From CADEEN01 sp031379365 (lineage in GTDB: Bacteria; Pseudomonadota; Gammaproteobacteria; Burkholderiales; Burkholderiaceae_C): a stretch of DNA of 10,777 nucleotides. The notes beneath the pieces are model-generated. The model was given only the letters and a program-made list of their open reading frames with translations. It did no database searches and was not told the origin of the DNA. Positions 4,931 to 10,777 of the stretch are shown in pieces. Within the stretch, counting starts at the first letter, position 1, and the number at the start of each line of letters is the position of its first letter. The DNA lies in assembly GCA_031379365.1 (NCBI GenBank), contig JANNFB010000198.1:1-10777 (forward strand), read 5' to 3'. Position numbers and translations under genes: made by a program.

Positions 4931-6424
4931 TGAGTCAATCCTTATCCAGGTGGTTTTCAACTCGGTGTACTTGTCCAGCGCGTGCAGGCTCTTGTCGCGG
5001 CCGTTGCCGCTCTGCTTGTAGCCGCCGAAGGGCACGGTGATGTCGTCTTCGTCGTACTGGTTCACATGCACGGTGCCGACGCGCAGCGCACGGGCCACGC
5101 GGTGAGCGCGGTTGATGTTGTCGCTCCAGACACTGGCCTGCAGGCCGTAGTTCGAGGCGTTGGCCAGGGCGATGGCCTCGGCCTCGGTCTTGAAGCGGAT
5201 CACGCTCATGACCGGGCCGAAGATCTCTTCGCGGGCGATCGTCATGCCGTTGGCCACACCGTCGAACACCGTCGGCTCGACATAGAAGCCGCCGCTGGCC
5301 TGAAGCGCCTGGCGGCCGCCGGTGACGGCGCGCGCGCCCTCTTTCGTACCCGCCTCGATGTAGCCCAGCACAGTGCGCAATTGGCCTTCGTCGACCAGCG
5401 CGCCCATGGTGGTTGCGTTGGCGAGCGGATCGGCCGGCCGGTACTGCGCCGCCTCGGCGGCGACGGTCTCGACGAAGCGGTCGGCCACCGATTCGTGCAC
5501 CAGCACCCGCGAGGGTGCATTGCAGCTTTCGCCCTGGTTGAAGAACATGCTGCCGGCGGCGGTCTTGGCTGCGCGCGCGACGTCGTCGAAGTCGTCGAAG
5601 ACGACGAAGGCCGACTTGCCGCCGAGCTCGTTGTAGACGCGCTTCAAGTTGCTGCGGCCGGCGTACTCGAGCATCTTGCGACCGACCCGGGTGCTGCCGG
5701 TGAAGCCGATGGCGTCGACATCCATGTGCAAGGCCAGCGCCTCACCCGCCTCGTGACCGTAGCCCGGGACGACGTTGAACACGCCAGGCGGCAGGCCGGC
5801 TTCGATCGCCAGCTCGGCCACGCGCAGCGCTGTGTAGGGCGACTTTTCGCTCGGCTTCAAGACGACGGAGTTGCCCGTTGCCAGTGCCGGTCCGAGCTTC
5901 CAGGCGGCCATGATCATCGGGTAGTTCCACGGCACCACCACGCCCACCACACCCATCGGCTCTCGCGTGATGAGGGCCAGCGAGGACGCCGGCGTGGGCG
6001 CGATCTCGTCGTAGACCTTGTCGATGGCCTCGCCGTACCAGGCGATCGTGCGGGCGGCGGAGGGCACATCGACCGCGAGCGAGTACTGAATCGGCTTGCC
6101 CATGTCGAGCGTTTCCAGCAGCGCCAATTCTTCCTTGGCGGCAAGGATCTTCTCGGCAAAGCGTTGCAGGATCTTCTTGCGTGCCGCCGGCGGCTTGCCG
6201 CACCAGCGGCCGTCGGCAAAGGCCGCGCGGGCGCTCTTGACTGCGGCGTCGATGTCGGCCTCGCGGCCGCGCGCCACAGGGCCGAGGGTGCGGCCGTCGA
6301 TCGGCGAGGCCTTCAGGAAGGTTTCACCGGCCACCGCATCACGCCGCTCGCCATCGATCACGGCACGGCCGTCGAACACTGCCGCCGCAGCGCGCGCGTG
6401 CCAGTCGACGCTTGCCGTGGCCAT
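4922..6424 (-). CDS. puuC: Aldehyde dehydrogenase, PuuC type (gamma-glutamyl-gamma-aminobutyraldehyde dehydrogenase)
   Basis: This 500-residue NAD(P)-dependent aldehyde dehydrogenase is full length. Catalytic Cys301 lies in FFNQGESCNAPSR, general base Glu266 in NELGGKSA, and oxyanion Asn167 in VPWNYP. FTGSTRVGRK (241-250) contains the cofactor loop. The C-terminal run from TVPFGGYKQSGNGRDKSLHAL to TELKTTWI, together with ETLDMGKPI and AIDKVY, is very close to E. coli PuuC, which oxidises gamma-glutamyl-gamma-aminobutyraldehyde in putrescine breakdown. This subgroup also accepts other amino aldehydes such as 3-aminopropanal and 4-aminobutanal. It starts 14 bp after the porin gene with only a weak GGGA site. 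Its last residues (SPP) and stop come from the hairpin repeat. Being between polyamine importer genes and gabT supports a role in amine catabolism. A ketoglutarate semialdehyde dehydrogenase role (hydroxyproline pathway) is possible, but the sequence pattern favours PuuC. Confidence 0.9.
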   Translation of the reverse strand: MATASVDWHARAAAAVFDGRAVIDGERRDAVAGETFLKASPIDGRTLGPVARGREADIDAAVKSARAAFADGRWCGKPPAARKKILQRFAEKILAAKEELALLETLDMGKPIQYSLAVDVPSAARTIAWYGEAIDKVYDEIAPTPASSLALITREPMGVVGVVVPWNYPMIMAAWKLGPALATGNSVVLKPSEKSPYTALRVAELAIEAGLPPGVFNVVPGYGHEAGEALALHMDVDAIGFTGSTRVGRKMLEYAGRSNLKRVYNELGGKSAFVVFDDFDDVARAAKTAAGSMFFNQGESCNAPSRVLVHESVADRFVETVAAEAAQYRPADPLANATTMGALVDEGQLRTVLGYIEAGTKEGARAVTGGRQALQASGGFYVEPTVFDGVANGMTIAREEIFGPVMSVIRFKTEAEAIALANASNYGLQASVWSDNINRAHRVARALRVGTVHVNQYDEDDITVPFGGYKQSGNGRDKSLHALDKYTELKTTWIRIDSPP

Positions 6425-6438
6425 GGCAGTCCCGACGC

Positions 6439-7842
6439 TCAGAAGCTCACCAAGACGGACGCGCCGAAGAGGCTGTTGCTCTTCTTGTACGTGCCGTCCT
6501 TGACGTTGGCGAAGACTGGCAAATTGGCGCGGTCGAGGCGGTATTCAACCTTGAACGTGGTGCTCAAGTCGAACAGGTAGGACAGGCCGAAAGTCAACGC
6601 AGTGCGGTTCGCACCCTTGTTGCATTCTGCGACGGTGGGGTCGGTCACGCAATCGAGCGTCGGGTCAACGCCGATGCCGTTGCGGTTGTCACCCAAGCTG
6701 CCATTGGCAGGATCCCAGTAGCCCGTATAACCCAGCAGACCGCCGCCGTTCTTGCTGTTCTTGACGTAGTCGATACGGGTCGTGCCCTCGAAGCGCGGCG
6801 TGAACTTGTAAGCCGCCAGGGCCGAGAAACCCGTCCACTTGGCGTCACGCAACGCCCCTGACAGCGGATCAGGCGCGATGGCTGCCTTCTTCTGCGTGCC
6901 ATAGCTGACCTGGCCTTGGAGGGTCCAGTCGCCGCGAATGTAGTAGGCGTCCACCTCGAGCAGGTTGACCTGAGAGTCGACACCGGTCGGATCGGCAAAG
7001 TTGGCAGCCTTGCCGTGCACGCCTGCAAAGCCAAAACCCTCGTACTCACCCTTCGAATAGTCAACCCGGTAGGTCAGCACCGGCGTGTTGTTGCCCGAGG
7101 CTTTCTTGCTCGCGTTCATGTTGGCGAGCATGGACTTGACGATCCACTTGCCTTCCGTGATCTCGAAGCCGACTCCGGTGTAGGCCGTGGGCAGGGTGAA
7201 GTCGAACAGCAGGTTGTGGGTGATCAGTTTGTTCTGCGTCGCCGGCAGGTACTCATAGCCCGACCAGTCGGGAATCTGGCCCACGATCAGGCGACGCTGC
7301 AAGCTGCCCAAGGGGACCGAGACACTGGCTTCGTGCACCGGGGACTGGCCATCGAAGACCGCGCCGACACCACGGTTCGGTGCCAGCGTCAGGCGCCAGC
7401 GCGTGCCCGACTCGGTCTCCTTCTGGAAATCGATGACGGCCGCACCGAAGTAGGAGTTGTCGTAGTTGTAGCCGTCGTCACCCACGGCGTTCAAGAACTG
7501 GAAGCCGCTGCGGTTCTGTGCCTTGTTGTAGATGAAGGTCGGATCCATGTAGCCGCTGATCTTGAGCGAGCGCAAGCCGGCCGCGTCACGCGAGTCCTCC
7601 AGCGCTTCGGTCTTGACCGTGATGCGATTGAGCTCACGCGCCTGCTCGGGCGTCATGCCCCACTGGCCGGCAGCCGGCGCCTTGGCCTCGGCCGCCTTGA
7701 GCTTGTTCTCGAGTTCCGCCACGCGGTCGCGCAGGGCGCGCAACTCTGTCAGGACGTCGGCATTGCTCTGCGCCAACACCGGGTAGGCGCAGCTCAGGGC
7801 CAGTGCCAGCAGGGTGGGGCGGATCACGGGGGTGGTCTTCAT
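6439..7842 (-). CDS. Outer-membrane beta-barrel porin, DUF3138-like
   Basis: This 467-residue exported protein has a signal peptide (hydrophobic 9-20, VLA before Gln25). A charged heptad-like stretch at 28-53 (LTELRALRDRVAELENKL) probably forms a short periplasmic coiled coil. From about 92 onward, alternating aromatic and polar strands end in ASVLVSF, and the terminal Phe is the usual outer-membrane insertion signal. Cys398 and Cys407 lie in one probable surface loop and could form a disulfide. GGAG (7851-7854) sits 8 bases before the ATG. The overall pattern (WGMTPEQARELNRI, ISGYMDPTFIYN, GQIPDWSGYEYLP, THNLLFDFTLPTAYTG) matches what I remember of DUF3138 proteins of Burkholderiales, a group without assigned function. 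Its place between the importer and the catabolic genes suggests it lets the same substrate through the outer membrane; that is inference. I am sure of the location class, fairly sure of the family. Confidence 0.82.
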   Translation of the reverse strand: MKTTPVIRPTLLALALSCAYPVLAQSNADVLTELRALRDRVAELENKLKAAEAKAPAAGQWGMTPEQARELNRITVKTEALEDSRDAAGLRSLKISGYMDPTFIYNKAQNRSGFQFLNAVGDDGYNYDNSYFGAAVIDFQKETESGTRWRLTLAPNRGVGAVFDGQSPVHEASVSVPLGSLQRRLIVGQIPDWSGYEYLPATQNKLITHNLLFDFTLPTAYTGVGFEITEGKWIVKSMLANMNASKKASGNNTPVLTYRVDYSKGEYEGFGFAGVHGKAANFADPTGVDSQVNLLEVDAYYIRGDWTLQGQVSYGTQKKAAIAPDPLSGALRDAKWTGFSALAAYKFTPRFEGTTRIDYVKNSKNGGGLLGYTGYWDPANGSLGDNRNGIGVDPTLDCVTDPTVAECNKGANRTALTFGLSYLFDLSTTFKVEYRLDRANLPVFANVKDGTYKKSNSLFGASVLVSF

Positions 7843-7850
7843 CGCGGGAG

Positions 7851-7854
7851 CTCC
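7851..7854 (-). promoter_or_regulatory. Ribosome binding site of the porin gene
   Basis: GGAG on the minus strand lies 8 bases before the ATG at 7842, within the 55-bp gap after the permease gene. It shows the porin is translated independently of the preceding gene. Confidence 0.6.
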
Positions 7855-7860
7855 TCTGGT

Positions 7861-7896
7861 GGGTGTATCGGGGATCGGGGTCGGGTTGGGTTCGGG
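7861..7896 (+). other. G-quadruplex-type motif between permease and porin genes
   Basis: Six runs of three or four G occur on the plus strand (7861-7863, 7870-7873, 7877-7880, 7883-7885, 7888-7890, 7894-7896) with loops of 2-6 bases. This satisfies the usual G3-N1-7 rule more than once. The plus strand is the template here, so the mRNA instead carries a C-rich, G-poor stretch, which is the composition favoured by Rho. It ends 1 base before the permease stop codon. It may therefore reduce transcription between importer and porin. A role is inferred only from composition. Confidence 0.5.
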
Positions 7897-7897
7897 A

Positions 7898-8737
7898 TCA
7901 GGCCCGGTTGGCCGCAGCCATCTCGAGCGTGCGTTGCCGCTCAGCGCGGGCGATCAGGTAGCTGGCCAACAGCACGCCGATGGCGACGATGACAACGATG
8001 ATGGTGGCCACGGCATTCACGCTGGGGTTCAGGCCTAGCCGGGCGCGCGAGAAGATCACCAGGGGCATGGTGGTGGCCCCGGGACCGTTCAGGAAGGCGG
8101 ACAGCACGACATCGTCGAGCGAGAGGGTGAACGTCAGCAACCAGGCGGACACCATTGACTGCGCGATCATGGGCAGCGTGATCAGGTAGAAGACCTGGTG
8201 CGGTCGTGCGCCGAGGTCCATGGCCGCTTCTTCCAGCTGCGGGTTCAGGTCGTGCAAACGGGCCTGGATCACCACCGTGGCATAGGCCATGCCCAGCAGC
8301 ATGTGGCCGAGCCAGATCGTCATCATGCCGCGCTCGGGAAAGCCGAGGGCTCTCTGCACGCTGACCAGCATCAGCAGCAGGGACAGGCCGACCACGACCT
8401 CGGGCATCACGAGTGGTGCATTGACCATGCCGGAGAACAGGGTCCGCCCCTTGAAGCGCTTGTACTTCACCAGGGTGAAGGCGGCCAGGGTGCCGAGCAC
8501 CACGGAGCCACAGGCGGTCATGAAGGCGATCTTCAGGCTGAGCCAGAGGCCGCCGAGCATTTCGCTGTCGCCGGGCAGGGCGGCATACCACTTCAATGTG
8601 AAGCCGCGCCAGTCATTCGGAATCGGCGAGTCGTTGAAGGAGTAGAGCACCAGCGCCACGATGGGCAGGTACAGGAAGATAAAGCCCGCGCCGAGCCAGC
8701 TGCGGCCGAACCAGCGGTTCACGGCAGCCGCGCTCAC
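7898..8737 (-). CDS. potI: Polyamine ABC transporter permease, PotI-like
   Basis: This 279-residue inner-membrane permease has about six hydrophobic segments, at roughly 14-34, 66-90, 106-128, 138-158, 185-210 and 243-266. The cytoplasmic EAA loop that docks on the ATPase is LEEAAMDLGARPHQVFYLITLP (168-189). NAPLVMPEVVVGLSLLL and TLSLDDVVLSAFLNGPGATT closely follow E. coli PotI, the second permease of the putrescine importer, as I remember it; PotC is the next closest kind. It starts with GTG at 8737, which overlaps the potH stop by 4 bases (GTGA), behind a perfect AGGAGGT (8744-8750). It pairs with PotH to form the channel and is energised by PotG. The substrate is probably putrescine or a related polyamine, but the binding protein that would decide this is not in the window. 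Confidence 0.92.
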   Translation of the reverse strand: MSAAAVNRWFGRSWLGAGFIFLYLPIVALVLYSFNDSPIPNDWRGFTLKWYAALPGDSEMLGGLWLSLKIAFMTACGSVVLGTLAAFTLVKYKRFKGRTLFSGMVNAPLVMPEVVVGLSLLLMLVSVQRALGFPERGMMTIWLGHMLLGMAYATVVIQARLHDLNPQLEEAAMDLGARPHQVFYLITLPMIAQSMVSAWLLTFTLSLDDVVLSAFLNGPGATTMPLVIFSRARLGLNPSVNAVATIIVVIVAIGVLLASYLIARAERQRTLEMAAANRA

Positions 8738-9657
8738 TTGCGAACCTCCTGCGCTTCAGCCTGGTATTTGTTGAAGATCGCCAAGGGCACGATGATCAGC
8801 AAGACCATCACGACCGCGACGCTCGAGGCCATCGGCCAGTCGTTGTTGGAGAAGAACTCGTCCCACATGACCCGGCCGATCATCAGCGTGCGTGGGCCGC
8901 CGAGCAGCTCAGGGATGACGAACTCGCCCACGCAAGGGATGAAGACCAGCATCGAGCCGGCGATGATGCCGGCCTTGGACAAAGGCACCGTGATCTTCCA
9001 GAACGCCACCCAGGCGGTGGCGCCGAGGTCGGACGCAGCCTCCAGCAGGCGCAGGTCCATCTTGGCCAGCGTGGCGTAGAGCGGCAGGATCATGAAGGGC
9101 AGGTAGGTGTAGGTCATGCCCAGCACCAGCGAGAAGGGCGTGTGCATCAACCGCCCGGGTGCTTCGATCAGCTCCAACGCGTAAAGCACACGGTCCAGCC
9201 CCAGACCGACGATGAGTTCCTCGACCCATCCCCCCTCACTGAGCAAGCCCTTCCAGGCATAGACGCGCAGCAGGAAGGAGGTCCAGAACGGCAACATCAC
9301 CAGCATCAACAGGGCCGGCTGCGCGCTCTGGCGGGCACGGGCCATGAAGTAGGCGAAGGGGTAACCGATGAACAGGCACAGCAAGGTGGTCGCAGCGGCG
9401 TACTGCACGCTGCGCAGGTAGGCGTTGATGTAGAGGGAGTCCGAGGCGATGAACTGGTAGCCACTGAACTTGAGCGAAATCAGCAGCAACCCGTCCTTGA
9501 TGCTGATCAGGTCCTTGAAGGTGACGTTCTCCATGTCCGACACGCTGATGCGCGCGACGATCAGGAAGGGCAGCAGGAAGAAGAGCAGCAACCACAGGTA
9601 GGGCACGCCGATGACGGCCATGCGGCCGGTCAGCAGGGAGCGCAGGCGTGCCAGCAT
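8734..9657 (-). CDS. potH: Polyamine ABC transporter permease, PotH-like
   Basis: This 307-residue inner-membrane permease has hydrophobic segments near 13-35, 83-105, 115-135, 175-197, 229-250 and 278-295. The EAA loop is LLEAASDLGATAWVAFWKIT (204-223). GYPFAYFMARA, LPFWTSFLLRVYAW and SMLVFIPCVGEFVIPELLGG match E. coli PotH closely from memory. ATG 9657 was chosen because it follows the potG stop by 5 bases and gives a hydrophobic N-terminus beginning about residue 13 as in the family. The frame stays open upstream to about 9981, but that part lies inside potG and does not look like a permease. No good ribosome binding site is seen, so translation probably depends on potG. With PotI it forms the channel for putrescine-type substrates. 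Confidence 0.92.
   Translation of the reverse strand: MLARLRSLLTGRMAVIGVPYLWLLLFFLLPFLIVARISVSDMENVTFKDLISIKDGLLLISLKFSGYQFIASDSLYINAYLRSVQYAAATTLLCLFIGYPFAYFMARARQSAQPALLMLVMLPFWTSFLLRVYAWKGLLSEGGWVEELIVGLGLDRVLYALELIEAPGRLMHTPFSLVLGMTYTYLPFMILPLYATLAKMDLRLLEAASDLGATAWVAFWKITVPLSKAGIIAGSMLVFIPCVGEFVIPELLGGPRTLMIGRVMWDEFFSNNDWPMASSVAVVMVLLIIVPLAIFNKYQAEAQEVRK
8744..8750 (-). promoter_or_regulatory. Consensus ribosome binding site supporting the potI GTG start
   Basis: AGGAGGT on the minus strand, 6 bases before GTG 8737, lies within the last codons of potH. It is the strongest ribosome binding site in the window and fixes the GTG start of potI despite the weak start codon. Confidence 0.8.
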
Positions 9658-9662
9658 GGGCG

Positions 9663-10777
9663 TCAGGCAGTCAGCACGACGTGGGCTGACGGCGACCAGT
9701 GGGCCCAGGCGCGGTCGCCCCAGCTCAGCGCACCGTCGACATGGCGCTCGGTATTGGCCTGGCTCACCTTGAGCGTGGCGCCGCTGGCCAGAGTGAGGTG
9801 GTAGACCGTGAAGCTGCCGAAGTAGGACATCTCCTTGATCGTGCCCTCGACGGCATTGAAGGCCGCGTCGGCCGGGGCGGCGCGGGTCAGCGTGATCTTC
9901 TCTGGACGCAAGGCCACCGAAACCGCCATGCCCTCGACGCCAGTGATGCCGTGGCCAACGTAGTGCTTGCAGTCGGTGCACTCGATGATGACGTGGTCGG
10001 GCCGGTCGACGGCCAGGGTGCCGTCCATGAGGTTGACGTTGCCGATGAAATCCGCGACGAAGCGGGTGGCAGGCGTCTCGTAAATGTCGGCCGGCGCGCC
10101 GACCTGCAGGAAGCTGCCTTCACTCATCACCGCGATGCGTGAGGCCATGGTCATGGCTTCTTCCTGGTCGTGCGTGACCATCACGCAGGTCACGCCGACC
10201 TGCTCGATGATGTTCACGAGCTCGATCTGGGTCTCCTCGCGCAGTTTCTTGTCGAGTGCACCCAGTGGCTCGTCGAGCAGCAGCATTTGCGGCTGCTTGG
10301 CCAGGCTGCGTGCCAGAGCCACGCGTTGCTGCTGGCCGCCGGAGAGTTGATGGGGCTTGCGCTTGGCGTACTTGCCCAGTTGCACCAGTTTCAACATGGC
10401 GTCCACGCGCTGGGCCACCTGGTCGCTCGACTGGCCCTCGCGGCGCAGGCCGAACGCGATGTTGTCCCACACCGTCATGTGCGGAAACAGCGCGTAGCTC
10501 TGGAACATCATGTTCATCGGCCGCTGGTAAGGCGGCAGGCCCGCCAGGTCCTTGCCGTCGAGGATGATCTTTCCCGATGTCGGCGTCTCGAACCCAGCCA
10601 GCATGCGCAGCAGCGTGCTCTTTCCGCAGCCCGACGAGCCGAGCAGGGCAAAGATCTCGCCCTTGGCGATGTCGAGGCTGACGTGGTTGACGGCCAGGTG
10701 GCCGCCAAAGTCCTTGACGACGTTCTGGATCTGCAGGAAAGCCGCCGGAGCGACGGCGCCGACGGGGTGCGGAGACA
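9663..10777 (-). CDS. potG: Polyamine ABC transporter ATP-binding protein, PotG-like (start codon cut by right edge)
   Basis: This is the cytoplasmic ATPase of the polyamine importer. The reading frame runs to the right edge. The two last bases read TG on the minus strand, so the start codon is probably split by the edge and the protein would be about 371 residues, close to E. coli PotG. With that numbering, Walker A is GSSGCGKST (47-55), the Q-loop Gln93 is in MMFQSY, the signature LSGGQ is at 145-149, Walker B LLLDEP has Asp169 and Glu170, and the H-loop is His203. The C-terminal regulatory domain contains VALRPEKI and TVYHLTLASG, as in PotA/PotG. An unusual CTDCKHYVGH cluster (Cys267, Cys270, His272, His276) lies in this domain. 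The stop is 5 bases before potH. PotF, the expected binding protein, should lie beyond the edge. An internal ATG at 10604 would cut off Walker A and is not the start. Confidence 0.93.
   Translation of the reverse strand, partial: SPHPVGAVAPAAFLQIQNVVKDFGGHLAVNHVSLDIAKGEIFALLGSSGCGKSTLLRMLAGFETPTSGKIILDGKDLAGLPPYQRPMNMMFQSYALFPHMTVWDNIAFGLRREGQSSDQVAQRVDAMLKLVQLGKYAKRKPHQLSGGQQQRVALARSLAKQPQMLLLDEPLGALDKKLREETQIELVNIIEQVGVTCVMVTHDQEEAMTMASRIAVMSEGSFLQVGAPADIYETPATRFVADFIGNVNLMDGTLAVDRPDHVIIECTDCKHYVGHGITGVEGMAVSVALRPEKITLTRAAPADAAFNAVEGTIKEMSYFGSFTVYHLTLASGATLKVSQANTERHVDGALSWGDRAWAHWSPSAHVVLTA

Noticed and set aside
3603..6580. Two very long plus-strand open frames (3603-5021 and 4982-6580) antisense to gabT and the dehydrogenase
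   Set aside because: They mirror the third-position GC bias of the real minus-strand genes, are rich in Arg, Gly, His and Ala, overlap each other, and show no recognisable domain or ribosome binding site.
9658..9981. Longer PotH reading frame starting at 9981
   Set aside because: The extension is the shadow of the end of potG in another frame and contains no membrane segment or family similarity.

Overview
The window is high-GC DNA (roughly two thirds G+C by eye) and fully packed on the minus strand. Gene content, codon choice and a triple-hairpin intergenic repeat suggest a betaproteobacterium of the order Burkholderiales, probably close to Comamonadaceae. This placement is an inference from recognised protein types, not a database result. 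I see no rRNA, tRNA, CRISPR array, insertion sequence, phage gene or replication origin.

Read in the direction of transcription (right to left), the first block is a polyamine-type ABC importer. It has an ATPase (PotG-like, start codon cut by the right edge) and two permeases (PotH- and PotI-like) that are abutting or overlapping. The periplasmic binding protein (PotF-like) is not in the window and probably lies beyond the right edge. After a 55-bp gap holding a G-quadruplex-type motif comes an outer-membrane beta-barrel protein of the DUF3138 kind. Then, 14 bp later, comes a PuuC-type aldehyde dehydrogenase.

Across a 104-bp gap filled by three tandem small hairpins come three overlapping catabolic genes. 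These are 4-aminobutyrate aminotransferase (GabT), a glutamine-synthetase-fold ligase of the GlnT/type III group, and a proline racemase/4-hydroxyproline epimerase family enzyme. A perfect 8-bp stem-loop spans the epimerase stop codon. A 139-bp AT-richer gap with promoter-like sequence and an inverted repeat then separates a second transporter. This is a family-3 (polar amino acid) binding protein followed by the start of its permease, which runs off the left edge.

Together the genes read as a route for an external amine or polyamine. It would pass the outer membrane (porin) and inner membrane (PotGHI), possibly be gamma-glutamylated by the GS-like ligase, have its aldehyde intermediate oxidised (PuuC), and have its GABA-type amino group removed (GabT). 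The oxidase (PuuB) and hydrolase (PuuD) expected for the full gamma-glutamyl-putrescine pathway are absent here. The epimerase and second importer point to an additional imino-acid (proline/hydroxyproline-like) substrate. The ligase lacks residues equivalent to the ammonium-site Asp50 and Glu327 of E. coli GlnA, so it is more likely an amine ligase than a true glutamine synthetase. The second binding protein lacks the usual alpha-amino-binding Asp. These two residue-level oddities are the best leads in the window.
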